A program made the translations under genes and the position numbers. DNA of 32,707 bases from Pseudomonadota bacterium (GTDB taxonomy: Bacteria; Tectomicrobia; Entotheonellia; Entotheonellales; Entotheonellaceae), in assembly GCA_005777235.1 (NCBI GenBank), contig SXND01000001.1, forward strand, positions 1-32,707. Direction: 5' to 3'. Below are positions 7,508 through 15,760 of the stretch, one piece after another (position 1 is the stretch's first letter; every line of letters begins with the position of its first letter). Below the pieces are notes generated by a model that made no database searches, had not been told where the DNA came from, and saw nothing but the letters and a program-made list of their open reading frames with translations.

Positions 7508-7918
7508 TTAGCCCTTACGATCCGGGCCAGCCCGCTCAAGGCTGATACGTATAAGCACCCGCTGGTCCTGCACCATCGCCTGGCGGTACTCGTCCCAGTC
7601 AGGATGCTCACCAGCCAGACGGCGATAATAATCGACCAGCGGCTCCATCGCTTCGGGTAAGGCCAGCACCTCTGCCGTGCCGTCAATCTGGATCCACGGA
7701 CCGTAGAACTGCTCCGTAAACACACAGAGTGAGGCACGTGGGTCACGGCGTAAGTGGCGCGTCTTGTAGGCCGTGCCGCGACTGCTAATGATGGCACGGC
7801 CTGCGCCATCGACGCCTACCGTCACCGGGGACATCTGCAACGAGCCATCACGACGCCATGTGGTCAACACCGCACATTCATGCGTGGCGAGGAATTGTCG
7901 GGCTTCAGCGAGATCCAT
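7508..7918 (-). CDS. PPOX-class probable F420-dependent flavin/deazaflavin oxidoreductase
   Basis: A 136-residue split-barrel protein of the pyridoxamine-5'-phosphate-oxidase-like class. The order is typical of the probable F420-binding PPOX subgroup: ARQFLATHECAVLTTWRRDG, SPVTVGVDGAGRAIISSRG, then TAYKTRHLRRDPRASLCVF and a C-terminal EYRQAMVQDQRVLIRISLER. The start is set at 7918, where AAGGAG precedes the ATG by nine bases; an upstream in-frame start at 7993 lacks such a site. It is divergent from the FGE-like gene, with about 180 bases between the starts. The cofactor (F420 or FMN) and substrate cannot be read from sequence alone. Confidence 0.85.
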   Translation of the reverse strand: MDLAEARQFLATHECAVLTTWRRDGSLQMSPVTVGVDGAGRAIISSRGTAYKTRHLRRDPRASLCVFTEQFYGPWIQIDGTAEVLALPEAMEPLVDYYRRLAGEHPDWDEYRQAMVQDQRVLIRISLERAGPDRKG

Positions 7919-8024
7919 AGGACAAGGCTCCTTCACGGACGATAAGGGGGCCGCAACCGTACGTCTGCCTGCAGTATGCCACAGAATGCCCACGCGTGTG
8001 TGGTGCGCATGCCCTTGACCTGGC

Positions 8025-8054
8025 TTGCGCCGTCCGCCCTCTTGATGCTATAAG
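8025..8054 (+). promoter_or_regulatory. Putative promoter of the FGE-like gene
   Basis: TTGCGC (8025-8030), an 18-base spacer and TATAAG (8049-8054), with a TG one base before the -10 (extended -10). The translation start at 8100 follows about 45 bases later. Confidence 0.45.
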
Positions 8055-8099
8055 CTCGGCAGCGTGACAGCGAGACGGACTTTTTATGCGGGAGGTATT

Positions 8100-8873
8100 A
8101 TGCGTCAGCCCCAGGCGTGGTTTCTGTGGCTTCTGCTCATCTTGTGCGTAGGCAGCGTGGAGAGGGGAGCCGCCCAATCCACACCAGACAAAACGTTGAC
8201 GAACAGTGTCCACATGGAATTTGTGCTGATCCCCGCTGGCACCTTCAAGATGGGGGCGGACATGGGGGAGCCGGATGAACGTCCACTCCATCAGGTGACC
8301 ATCAGCAAGGCGTTTTATCTGGGCAAATATGAAGTGACGCAGGGGCAATGGCAGGCCGTCATGGGGAACAACCCCAGTTCGACGACTGGTGATCCAAACT
8401 TTCCGGTCGACCAGGTGTCGTGGGATGACGTGCAAGCCTTTACGCGCAAGTTAAATGCCCTGGAAGGCATCACGGCGTATCGGTTACCTACCGAAGCCGA
8501 ATGGGAATATGCCGCACGGGCAGGCACCAGCACCATCTTCAGCTTCGGGAATGACCCCAAGAACTTGGGGGACTACGCCTGGTATCGTGCCAACTCCGAG
8601 CACCGCTCCCACCCTGTTGGACAGAAAAAGCCTAACGCCTGGGGGCTCCACGATATGCTGGGGAACGTGTGGGAATGGGTGCAAGACTGGAATGGCAAGT
8701 ATCCTGCTGGACCCGTGACGGATCCGACGGGAGAAACCACCGGCACGTATCATATGCGACGTGGGTGTGCCTGGAATAACGAACCGAATGTCTGTCGGGT
8801 GGCAAATCGCTACTCCGTGGTGGGTTTTCGTGACGACTTCCTCGGCTTCCGTCTGGTACGCACCTTGCCCTAA
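8100..8873 (+). CDS. Secreted FGE/SUMF1-domain protein lacking the catalytic cysteines
   Basis: A 257-residue exported protein. The start at 8100 follows GGGAGGT by four bases and gives a clear signal peptide (hydrophobic WFLWLLLILCVGS, cleavage near GAAQ). The rest is one formylglycine-generating-enzyme-type (SUMF1, PF03781) domain: MEFVLIPAGTFKMGADMGEP, YEVTQGQWQAVMGNNPS, YRLPTEAEWEYAARAG, NAWGLHDMLGNVWEWVQDW and the closing LGFRLVR. In true FGE the segment after RGGSW carries two copper-binding cysteines. Here the segment is RRGCAWNNEPNVCRVANR, and neither cysteine aligns. It is therefore probably a non-catalytic or differently acting member, as many secreted bacterial members are. No sulfatase gene is nearby. 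Confidence 0.88.
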   Translation: MRQPQAWFLWLLLILCVGSVERGAAQSTPDKTLTNSVHMEFVLIPAGTFKMGADMGEPDERPLHQVTISKAFYLGKYEVTQGQWQAVMGNNPSSTTGDPNFPVDQVSWDDVQAFTRKLNALEGITAYRLPTEAEWEYAARAGTSTIFSFGNDPKNLGDYAWYRANSEHRSHPVGQKKPNAWGLHDMLGNVWEWVQDWNGKYPAGPVTDPTGETTGTYHMRRGCAWNNEPNVCRVANRYSVVGFRDDFLGFRLVRTLP

Positions 8874-8896
8874 GAGCGCCCATGCACACTTGTGGG

Positions 8897-8935
8897 CCTG
8901 TGTCTGGTCCGCGTGAGCAGCCGACCAGACACAGG
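8897..8935 (+). terminator. Strong hairpin after the FGE-like gene
   Basis: CCTGTGTCTGGTC (8897-8909) pairs perfectly with GACCAGACACAGG (8923-8935), a 13-base stem with a 13-base loop, starting 24 bases after the stop codon. There is no T tract behind it, so it may act as a transcript-end stabiliser or a Rho-assisted terminator. Confidence 0.65.
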
Positions 8936-8969
8936 TCACACGTCGCGTGAGCGGACAGCCCTCACCAAC

Positions 8970-8998
8970 TTGACAGCTGCGGCATCGGCTGGTACAAC
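8970..8998 (+). promoter_or_regulatory. Putative sigma-70 promoter for the DsbA-like/Usp pair
   Basis: A perfect TTGACA (8970-8975), exactly 17 bases, then TACAAC (8993-8998). The downstream translation start at 9044 is about 40 bases from the expected transcription start. This is the best-matching promoter I see in the window. Confidence 0.6.
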
Positions 8999-9043
8999 CC
9001 TTCATATCTTGTTAGCCCACTCGCCTCTGGAGGAGAGCATACA

Positions 9044-9682
9044 ATGGCCAACGCGCAGAATGCCGTGGAATTCTATTGGGATCCCGTCTGTCCGTGGTGC
9101 TGGATTACCGCCCGGTGGATGGAAGACGTGAGTCGCCAAAAAACCATTGAGGTGGACTGGCGGTTTTTTAGTTTGCGCAAGATTAATGAGGGGCGTGACC
9201 TCCCAGAACGCTTTCGGATTTCGCATCTGATGGGCTTGCGTGCCTTGCGCGTCGCGGCAGCGGTGCGGGAGCAGCATGGCGGTGAGGCGGTGCGCACGCT
9301 CTACACCGTGATGGGCACGCGCAAGCATCACGATCAAGCGGACATCGGGACGGTAGAGGAATTAGAGTCGATCCTGCGTACATGTGGCCTGCCGGCCGCG
9401 TTGGCGGCGGCAGCCGATGATGAGGCGTGGGACAAGGTCATCGACGCAGACATGGCTCGGGCCGTGGAGAAAGCGGGTAAGGATGTCGGCGTGCCGCTGA
9501 TTGTGCTGGATGGCGGGCAGGGTCCGGGATTTTTTGGTCCCGTGTTGAGCCCGGCACCAACGGGCGAGGCCGCAGTGGCCCTGTGGGATGCCATGGTGGC
9601 CGCGGGCCGGACTGACGGGTTTTACGAGTTCAAACGGACGCGTACCACCGGGCCAGTGTTTGGGGAACGCCCAACCGTCTAA
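9044..9682 (+). CDS. DsbA-family CPWC protein, Rv2466c-like (mycothiol-dependent nitroreductase type)
   Basis: A 212-residue thioredoxin-fold protein. The active site lies in FYWDPVCPWCWITARWMEDV, followed by IEVDWRFFSLRKINEGRDLP. The C-terminal part carries DVGVPLIVLD, FFGPVLSPAPTGEAA and FYEFKRTRTTGP. This order and wording closely match Mycobacterium Rv2466c, a mycothiol-linked nitroreductase/oxidoreductase whose FKRTRT ending is distinctive. The start at 9044 has GGAGGAGAG upstream. The two-domain universal stress gene follows after 33 bases, so the pair is probably one stress-linked operon. Mycothiol is essentially an actinobacterial thiol, so the physiological thiol partner here is an open question. 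There is no signal peptide, so it is cytosolic. Confidence 0.85.
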   Translation: MANAQNAVEFYWDPVCPWCWITARWMEDVSRQKTIEVDWRFFSLRKINEGRDLPERFRISHLMGLRALRVAAAVREQHGGEAVRTLYTVMGTRKHHDQADIGTVEELESILRTCGLPAALAAAADDEAWDKVIDADMARAVEKAGKDVGVPLIVLDGGQGPGFFGPVLSPAPTGEAAVALWDAMVAAGRTDGFYEFKRTRTTGPVFGERPTV

Positions 9683-9715
9683 GCGCGGCTGTGTGACAGC
9701 CGTGGAGGCCACCGT

Positions 9716-10579
9716 ATGTACACGCGCATTCTTGTTGCTACTGGCGGGAGTCCCTGGTCTGATGCCGCTGTAGCGTACGCCACGGCATTAGCCGCGCACG
9801 TACATGCTGACTTGTGTGTGCTCACGGTGCTGAACATCACGGGAGTCTATGCCATGCCCGATGTCATGGCTTCCTCGGAGATGTTGATGGAAAGCGTCGA
9901 GCAGCAGGGTCAGGATATCCTGGTCCACTCCACCGCACGGGCGACGGAGGCCGGGGTCGCACCTGTGGCAATTTTGAAATGGGGCAATATACCGGAGACG
10001 ATTCTCCAGACCGCTGCCGAGGAACAGTGTGACCTCATCGTCCTGGGGTCACGGGGCTTGTCAGGTTTCAAGCGCCTCATGCTCGGCAGTATCTCCAATG
10101 CGGTCGCCGCGAAAGCCCATTGCCCCGTCCTGCTGATTAAAGCGCCGCCGGCCGTACCGCTCCACTGGCAGCGCGTGCTCGTGGCCACCGGCGGCTCTCC
10201 CTGGTCCGAAGCGGCAGTGGAGCATGCCCTCAAGCTGGCGCAGGCGCAGCACCTGGCGGTGTGTGTCCTGCACGTCGAAGTACGCCGCGGGCGGCGTGCA
10301 GAACACCCGCCGGAGATCACCGCCGATGGTCAGAACATCCTGGCCCTGGCGGAAGCGCGGACAGTAGCGGCGCATATCCCCTATACGATGCAGTTCGCCT
10401 ATGGTGAGGTCGTCAACACCATCCTCGCGACCGCCACGTCACAGCAATGTGACCTCATCGTGTTAGGCTCCCGCGGCCTCACCGGCTTCAAGCGCCTCAT
10501 GCTGGGGAGTACCTCGAATGCCGTGGCGGCCACCGCCGCGGTCCCCGTCCTCATTGTGAAGCGTTTTTTACTGCCTTAG
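9716..10579 (+). CDS. Universal stress protein with two UspA domains
   Basis: A 287-residue tandem UspA protein. Each half starts with the beta strand and loop ILVATGGSPWSDAAV / VLVATGGSPWSEAAV and ends with the ATP-binding loop GSRGLSGFKRLMLGSIS / GSRGLTGFKRLMLGSTS. This matches the Gx2Gx9G(S/T) pattern, so both halves should bind ATP. The near-identity of the two loops points to an internal duplication. The start at 9716 follows GGAGG by seven bases. It sits 33 bases after the DsbA-like gene and probably shares its promoter. UspA proteins act as cytosolic stress-responsive ATP sensors; a specific role cannot be read here. Confidence 0.92.
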   Translation: MYTRILVATGGSPWSDAAVAYATALAAHVHADLCVLTVLNITGVYAMPDVMASSEMLMESVEQQGQDILVHSTARATEAGVAPVAILKWGNIPETILQTAAEEQCDLIVLGSRGLSGFKRLMLGSISNAVAAKAHCPVLLIKAPPAVPLHWQRVLVATGGSPWSEAAVEHALKLAQAQHLAVCVLHVEVRRGRRAEHPPEITADGQNILALAEARTVAAHIPYTMQFAYGEVVNTILATATSQQCDLIVLGSRGLTGFKRLMLGSTSNAVAATAAVPVLIVKRFLLP

Positions 10580-10690
10580 CATGCCTACGACGTGCGCAGC
10601 GGGTGCCACGATCTGTCACGTACGTGTGACCTGGCTCAATAGCTTCCACAGTGCTGTATCTCCTCATGTCAACCCCTTCACACGAAAGGA

Positions 10691-10760
10691 CAGGGGGACA
10701 CGGCTGCCCTGCTGACACAGGACACGCCTTGCGCTGTCGCTTCCAGGCGACAGTCCCCTG
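10691..10760 (+). promoter_or_regulatory. Leader hairpin just upstream of the SagB-like gene
   Basis: CTGTCGC (10734-10740) pairs with GCGACAG (10747-10753) around a six-base loop. An outer pairing of CAGGGGGA (10691-10698) with TCCCCTG (10754-10760) could close a larger structure ending 11 bases before the start codon. No Shine-Dalgarno site is evident in front of the start, so the structure may influence initiation. Confidence 0.35.
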
Positions 10761-10771
10761 CGCGGATTTCT

Positions 10772-12304
10772 ATGGACAATTGGCATAGCGAGCTGGCCCT
10801 GACGTACCACGAAGAAACCAAGCATTCCTACCAGAGTCTGCGCGACGACCGGCATTTCCTCGATTGGGGGAACCAGCCGCAGCCGTTGAAGAGCTACCGT
10901 GGACTCCAGGCCATCCCCCTCCCAGCGGAGCTCCCGACCACCCAGATGCCGGCACTGCGGGCACTTGCCCCGCTGGACCCCATGGCAGCGCGCACCCTGC
11001 CAGTGACGCTGCCGGATCTCGCCTACATCCTCTTTGCCGCGGCTGGGATTACCAGACGTCGTACCTATCCAGGGTATGGCGAGATGCTGTTTCGCGCCGC
11101 GGCCTGTACTGGTGCGCTGTATCATATTGATCTGTATATCGTCACAGCAGAGATGCCCGGTCTCAGTGCCGGGGTGTACCACTTTGACCCGCGTGATTTC
11201 GCCGTGCGGCAGCTACGGGCTGGAGATTACCGCCAGGTGCTCGTCGAGGCCAGCGGCGACAACCCGGCGTTGCGCGGGGCCCCGGTCCTCATCGTCGGCA
11301 GTGACACCTTTTGGCGCAACACCTGGAAATACCGCGCGCGGGCCTACCGCCACAGTTTTTGGGATACCGGGACCATCCTGGCCAACCTCCTGGCGGCGGC
11401 CACGGCGCGCGGTCTGCCGGCGCATCTGGCGTTGGGGTTCGTGGATGCGTCGGTCAATGCCCTGCTGGATATCGAGACGCCGCGTGAAGTGGCGCTTGTG
11501 CTGGTGGGACTGGGTGCCGGGGCGCCACCTGCCACCATGGTCCCGGCCATGCCAGCCCTGCATCTCGATGTCGCGCCGCTTTCGGCGGAGGAGCACCACT
11601 ATCACGCGCTGGAGATCATCCACGCCGCGTCTGCCCTCGAGGCCCCTGACGAGGCACTGGAATGGCGTGAGGTGGTCGCCACCCATGGGCTCCCGGAGGC
11701 AACCGGGGCCATCGTACCCTTGGCGCCGACATCGGTGGAGAACCTGCCACCGGCGGTGCTGGAAGCGGTTATCCGGCGCCGTGGCTCCGCGCGCGGTTTT
11801 ACGTCACAAGCGCTGTCGCTCGCGCAATTGTCCAACGTGCTGGTCGCGGCAACGCAACCCATCCCGGCGGATTACCTGGCGACCCCCCGGAGTCGGCTCA
11901 ACGACCTCTATTGCCTGATCCATGCTGTGGAAGGGGTGGCGTTTGGGTCGTATGTGTGGCATCCCCCCTTGCAGTCTCTGGAGTTACTGGCGGCTGGCGC
12001 GTCTCGGCAGGAGGCCGGCACCTTGGCGTTGGGGCAAGATCTCGCGGAGGAGGCCAGTGTACTGGTCTTTGCGCTCTGTGATCTGCTACCCATTGTGGAG
12101 CGCCTGGGCAATCGGGGCTATCGGGCCGCGCAACTGGAAGCGGGCCTCATGGGGGGACGCATGTATCTCGCGGCGTATGCGCAGGGCTTGGGGGCAACGG
12201 GTCTGACGTTCCTGGATGATGACGTGACCGCGTATTTTGCGCCACATGCCGCGGCCAAAAGCGTGATGTTTCTTCTGGCTATGGGCTATACGGCGCGCCG
12301 CTGA
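10772..12304 (+). CDS. Tandem SagB/ThcOx-type nitroreductase-family dehydrogenase
   Basis: A 510-residue protein of two nitroreductase-fold halves in the SagB-type dehydrogenase family. The N-terminus (LALTYHEETKHSYQSLRDD) is the usual SagB-like opening. The first half has AAGITRRRTYPGYGEMLFRA and TGALYHIDLYIV, matching the flavin-contacting R...S/G-ALYP-x-E-LY region, and a later RHSFWDTGTILANL. The second half (from about residue 330) repeats the pattern with RRRGSARGFTSQALSLAQL, then YRAAQLEAGLMGGRMYLAA. SagB proteins oxidise azolines in thiazole/oxazole peptides, but no YcaO, precursor peptide or protease gene lies nearby, so a stand-alone FMN oxidoreductase role is as likely. The start is the first in-frame ATG and lacks a clear ribosome site. 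Confidence 0.85.
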   Translation: MDNWHSELALTYHEETKHSYQSLRDDRHFLDWGNQPQPLKSYRGLQAIPLPAELPTTQMPALRALAPLDPMAARTLPVTLPDLAYILFAAAGITRRRTYPGYGEMLFRAAACTGALYHIDLYIVTAEMPGLSAGVYHFDPRDFAVRQLRAGDYRQVLVEASGDNPALRGAPVLIVGSDTFWRNTWKYRARAYRHSFWDTGTILANLLAAATARGLPAHLALGFVDASVNALLDIETPREVALVLVGLGAGAPPATMVPAMPALHLDVAPLSAEEHHYHALEIIHAASALEAPDEALEWREVVATHGLPEATGAIVPLAPTSVENLPPAVLEAVIRRRGSARGFTSQALSLAQLSNVLVAATQPIPADYLATPRSRLNDLYCLIHAVEGVAFGSYVWHPPLQSLELLAAGASRQEAGTLALGQDLAEEASVLVFALCDLLPIVERLGNRGYRAAQLEAGLMGGRMYLAAYAQGLGATGLTFLDDDVTAYFAPHAAAKSVMFLLAMGYTARR

Positions 12305-12483
12305 GGTCAGCCGGGTCGCGTCGTCCCCCCCCGGCTTCTGCGCCTGGCCCGACGAGGCGCAGCTCGTCCCCAACAGCTCAACCGCTGGTGTGTCTGCTGC
12401 GGCAAGACCAGGCCCTGCTGCAGCAGGCTATGCAGGGCCTGGTAATCCGCCCCATGGTGGCGCTCCGGAAACGGCATGCCAAG
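12305..12483. other. Intergenic sequence before the hsdM relic
   Basis: There is no recognisable gene. The minus strand has an open frame across 12307-12894, but its sequence is the antisense shadow of the hsdM relic over half its length and shows no family motif in the rest. Confidence 0.4.
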
Positions 12484-12684
12484 CATGACTTCGAGGCCTA
12501 GAATGCCCAACTTGAAGTGGAGCAGGCGCAGGGTGCTGACCCTGAGAACCCGGACGAGTATCGCGCCCTCAACATCTTCTTGGTGCCACCCGAGGCGCGC
12601 TGGACGCACCTGAAGGCCCAGGCCAGGCAGTCCGGCATCGGCCAGCTCGTAGACGACGCGATGACTGGTATCGAGCGCGACAAC
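12484..12684 (+). pseudogene. Relic of a type I restriction-modification methylase subunit (HsdM)
   Basis: On the plus strand a 55-codon stretch reads [19 protein letters not shown], then [17 protein letters not shown], then [16 protein letters not shown]. This is the conserved N-terminal-to-core junction of one HsdM subfamily (usual form: DPDEYRAENIFWVPPEARW ... IERDNP). Just upstream the same frame continues as HDFEA, then a TAG stop at about 12500, then NAQLE. After IERDN the family sequence (normally LKGVLPKDYAR) is lost and the frame becomes unrelated. No methyltransferase motif, HsdS or HsdR remains. This is a small, nonfunctional fragment of a lost restriction system. Confidence 0.7.
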
Positions 12685-12900
12685 GCTGTTTCTCGCGGCA
12701 AGCAAAAAGGCCAGACGGTCAAACATGTCCTGCGCAGCAATGCCCTGCTGACCATCCTGTGTCTGCGTGACACCTCTGAGGGCCGCGTCCACGCTACGAT
12801 GATTGACCTCGCCATGGCGCGCTCGATCCTGGGCACCTTTCTGCCTGGGCGGCGCAGGGGCCGCACGTGCACCCTGATGCCACCCCGACGGCACGCCGTG
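12685..12900. other. Intergenic sequence between the hsdM relic and hflX
   Basis: The plus-strand frame of the relic continues open to 12969 but has no recognisable domain, becomes arginine-rich, and runs into the 3' end of hflX. I see nothing else of note. Confidence 0.35.
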
Positions 12901-14598
12901 TCACCACGCCGGTGCCCCCTGCTCCTGGCCCTCCGGCAGCGCCGCGGCGAGGCGTGGATCCGCGTGTAGTTGATCCCAAATAACATCCTGCAGACGCTCA
13001 ATGAGTCGTGGCAAGGTATGCCGGTCGCGGGCTGAGATGGCGACGGCGTGGTGCAGGCGTTCGAGATTGGTCACCACTTTATGATCTACCTGGTCTATCT
13101 TGTTAAGCACCATGAGACGCGGCAGATCGTCCATGTTGAGGTCCGCCAGGATGGTCTCCACGGCACGAATGTGCGCGTCCATGGCCGGGCTACTCACATC
13201 CACCACATGCAGGAGCAAATCGGCGTCACGTAGCTCATCCAGCGTGGCGCGGAAGGCCGTCGTGAGATCAGGCGGCAGGTCACGGATAAACCCGACCGTG
13301 TCGGTGATAATCACTTCCAGATCACGTGGGAAGCGCAAGCGCCGACTCGAAGGGTCGAGCGTGGCAAAAAGACTGTCTTGTACCAAGACGTCGCTCTTCG
13401 TGAGTGTATTCAACAACGTCGATTTGCCAGCATTGGTATAACCCACAATGGAAATCACGGGCATATGGCGCCTTTGGCGTTGCTGGCGCCGCAGATGACG
13501 GCCCTGCGCCACGCTACGCAGTTGTTTTTCCAAATGATGTATGCGCTCCTGCACCCGCCGCCGGTCGATCTCCAACTTGGTCTCACCTGGTCCACGGCCA
13601 CCAATCCCCCCGGCCAGCCGTGACAGGGCTGTGCTCTGACTTAAAAGATAGGGCATAAAATACTTCAATTGGGCCATCTCGACTTGCAGCTTACCCTCAC
13701 GGCTATGGGCATGTTGCGCAAAAATGTCCAGAATGAGCATGGTGCGGTCAATAACTTTCAGCTCGGTGCGCTCGGCAATGGCCCGGCTCTGACTCGGGGT
13801 CAGGCTCTGATCAAAGATGAGCAGATCCGCCCCGACTTGCAGACTGCGCACAATGACTTCGTCGAGCTTGCCACGCCCCAAGACGTAATGCGGGTCACTC
13901 TGCGGGCGCTGCTGGATAATGCGGTCCACCGCTGCCACCCCGCACGTGGTCGCCAGTTCGGCCAGTTCCTCCAGGGAGTCTTCTGCCAGGCTCTTGCTCC
14001 CGGACGTGACGTGGATGAGGATCGCGCGTTCGCGCTTACTGCCGACGTCATAGGCCCGTTGCGTGCGCTCAAACTCATCTTCCAGCGCCTGGATGAAGCT
14101 GAGGAAATCGCTTTCCAGTTGGTTGATCGGCACGTCATTCTGCACATCCCACTGTTTGCCGTCAGGATTGTCCGGTAGGAGGGAGGCCACACGCGCCGCG
14201 TCGGGTAAGCCATCCGCCCCGACGTCAATCGCCACCATCACATCAAAACGCAGGTGTGCCAAATCAGCCATATCGTCAGCGGTAAACGGCTCACCCCGGA
14301 GGTGTGTGTGCACATAGCGCAGGCCGCGCAAGCGATTCGCCGCCACGCGGGCCCGCCGCAAATCAGGGAGAAAGATGCTTTTATGATCACCCACGACAAC
14401 GTGCTCAATGATCCCTTTCCGATCAATCAGCACCCCAATCTGGCGGTTGATTTCTAGAGACATCTCGCAGAGATAGCGGGCGAGTTCCTGGGTGACAATC
14501 TGTTGTGCGGGGACTTTACGGCGATAAATATGCTCAAGGCGGTGAATCTGGTTGGCTTTCAGGCCCGTCATGTTGCCGTCTATGCGCTTAATAGACAT
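12901..14598 (-). CDS. hflX: HflX ribosome-associated GTPase
   Basis: A 565-residue GTPase that binds the 50S subunit and splits stalled or hibernating ribosomes under stress. All G motifs are visible: G1 [13 protein letters not shown]3 DTVGF, G4 NKID and G5 SARD. The HflX N-terminal domain ([19 protein letters not shown], then [12 protein letters not shown]) and the glycine-rich [19 protein letters not shown] linker precede the G domain. Residues 1-165 are an extra N-terminal module ([33 protein letters not shown]) found in the longer HflX form of several lineages and absent from the shorter E. coli type. The start at 14598 has GAGGAG very close upstream; ATG at 14571 is an alternative. The pyrF gene lies 58 bases upstream on the same strand, suggesting a shared transcript. 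Confidence 0.95.
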   Translation of the reverse strand: MSIKRIDGNMTGLKANQIHRLEHIYRRKVPAQQIVTQELARYLCEMSLEINRQIGVLIDRKGIIEHVVVGDHKSIFLPDLRRARVAANRLRGLRYVHTHLRGEPFTADDMADLAHLRFDVMVAIDVGADGLPDAARVASLLPDNPDGKQWDVQNDVPINQLESDFLSFIQALEDEFERTQRAYDVGSKRERAILIHVTSGSKSLAEDSLEELAELATTCGVAAVDRIIQQRPQSDPHYVLGRGKLDEVIVRSLQVGADLLIFDQSLTPSQSRAIAERTELKVIDRTMLILDIFAQHAHSREGKLQVEMAQLKYFMPYLLSQSTALSRLAGGIGGRGPGETKLEIDRRRVQERIHHLEKQLRSVAQGRHLRRQQRQRRHMPVISIVGYTNAGKSTLLNTLTKSDVLVQDSLFATLDPSSRRLRFPRDLEVIITDTVGFIRDLPPDLTTAFRATLDELRDADLLLHVVDVSSPAMDAHIRAVETILADLNMDDLPRLMVLNKIDQVDHKVVTNLERLHHAVAISARDRHTLPRLIERLQDVIWDQLHADPRLAAALPEGQEQGAPAW

Positions 14599-14656
14599 TC
14601 TCCTCTTGGAAAGATGGTCACACGACCTGTCATGTCATTATACCGTATTCCTTGGG

Positions 14657-15610
14657 TCACTCTGCGCGGTAGCGCTCTAGGGCCTGCTGGAGTGCATGGA
14701 TCATGTGCTGCGTGGCGGCGCGGGCGGCGGCCCCATACGGCAGCGCCGCATAGGCCGGCGTGCGAAAAGCCAAGAGAATGCTGCGTGAGGCATTGATGAG
14801 GGCGCCAAAGCCTTGCGCATCACAACAGCCCACCACGTCGGTAGCGGTGGCGCCCTGCGCCCCATAGCCCGGCACGAGAAAGAGCGTGTGGGGCATGAGG
14901 GCACGCAGGGTGCGTGCTTGCGCCGGATAGGTGGCACCTACGACGGCACCGACGGCACTATAGCCACACTGCCCGCGGCTCGTGGCTCCCCAGGTTTCTA
15001 CCAACTGGCCGAGATGGGCATAGAGCGGCTGCCCGGCCACCGGCACATCCTGCAAGTCGCCAGACGAGGCGTTCGAGGTTTTGACCAGGACGAAGAGCCC
15101 GCGCCCATGCTGCTGTGCCTGGTCGATAAACGGCTGGATACCGTCACGCCCCAGAAAGGCATTGACCGTCAGCGCATCGGCCTCAAAATCGCCCGGGACT
15201 GTCTGCCCAAAGACCTCGGTGGGACCGAGAAAAGCCGCCGCATACGCCTCTGCAGTGGGGCCAATGTCATTGCGTTTGGCATCAGCGATGACCAGCAGCC
15301 CCGCCTCACGCGCGTAGCGCACCGTCTGCACATAGGCGTGTAAGCCCTCCAGACCGTAGCGCTCATAAAAGGCGATCTGGGGCTTCACCGCCGGCACGAG
15401 ATCGTGTACGGCGTCGATAATACCACGATTGAACTGCCACAGGGCTTCCCCCACGGCGCGCGTGGTGTCCCCATACGTGGCCCGGCATGCCGCGATGAGC
15501 TCCGCGGGCAGGTGGTCGAGGCGTGGGTCCAAGCCCACGACTACCACATTCCCCTTCCGGGCTACCGCGGCCCGCAGGCGATCAGCAAAATGCTCTGTGT
15601 GCATTGTCAT
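14657..15610 (-). CDS. pyrF: Orotidine 5'-phosphate decarboxylase, type 2
   Basis: A 317-residue enzyme of de novo pyrimidine synthesis (OMP to UMP). The N-terminal VVVGLDPRLDHLP and the catalytic segment LLVIADAKRNDIGPTAEAYA, with the Lys and Asp pair of the DxKRxDI motif, mark it as the longer type-2 form. NAFLGRDGIQPF and LFLVPGYGAQGA carry the phosphate-binding region. The start at 15610 is preceded by GGAGGGAGAG; ATG at 15604 is possible. It is divergent from gcvT and followed by hflX. No other pyr gene lies in the window. Confidence 0.95.
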   Translation of the reverse strand: MTMHTEHFADRLRAAVARKGNVVVVGLDPRLDHLPAELIAACRATYGDTTRAVGEALWQFNRGIIDAVHDLVPAVKPQIAFYERYGLEGLHAYVQTVRYAREAGLLVIADAKRNDIGPTAEAYAAAFLGPTEVFGQTVPGDFEADALTVNAFLGRDGIQPFIDQAQQHGRGLFVLVKTSNASSGDLQDVPVAGQPLYAHLGQLVETWGATSRGQCGYSAVGAVVGATYPAQARTLRALMPHTLFLVPGYGAQGATATDVVGCCDAQGFGALINASRSILLAFRTPAYAALPYGAAARAATQHMIHALQQALERYRAE

Positions 15611-15639
15611 CGGTTGGCTCTCCCTCCAGAGCTTTCCCC

Positions 15640-15667
15640 TTGCCTTTTAGCAGATTCTTGCTATAGT
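15640..15667 (+). promoter_or_regulatory. Putative promoter for the gcvT-gcvH-lipM operon
   Basis: TTGCCT (15640-15645), a 16-base spacer and TATAGT (15662-15667), in the region between divergent pyrF and gcvT. It leaves a leader of about 85 bases before gcvT. Confidence 0.4.
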
Positions 15668-15717
15668 GTCAGTCGTTTTCCGCATATCTCACAGAAAATA
15701 AAGCTGTTAGAGTTTCT

Positions 15718-15740
15718 GAGAGACTACGCATACGTCTCTC
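15718..15740 (+). promoter_or_regulatory. Leader hairpin upstream of gcvT
   Basis: GAGAGAC (15718-15724) pairs perfectly with GTCTCTC (15734-15740) around a nine-base loop, 20 bases before the gcvT start. I looked for glycine-riboswitch core sequences here and found none, so its function is open. Confidence 0.35.
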
Positions 15741-15760
15741 TTATTGCACGAGATCGCCCT

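Noticed and set aside
12307..12894. Unbroken 195-codon minus-strand frame
   Set aside because: Over half its length it is the antisense of the HsdM relic, and the rest lacks any family motif or ribosome site.
15646..15760. Glycine riboswitch before gcvT
   Set aside because: The leader is short (about 85-115 bases) and lacks the conserved aptamer core sequences; only one simple 7-base hairpin is present.
15404..15760. N-terminal extension of gcvT
   Set aside because: It is antisense to pyrF and the intergenic promoter region; the GcvT family N-terminus starts right after 15761.
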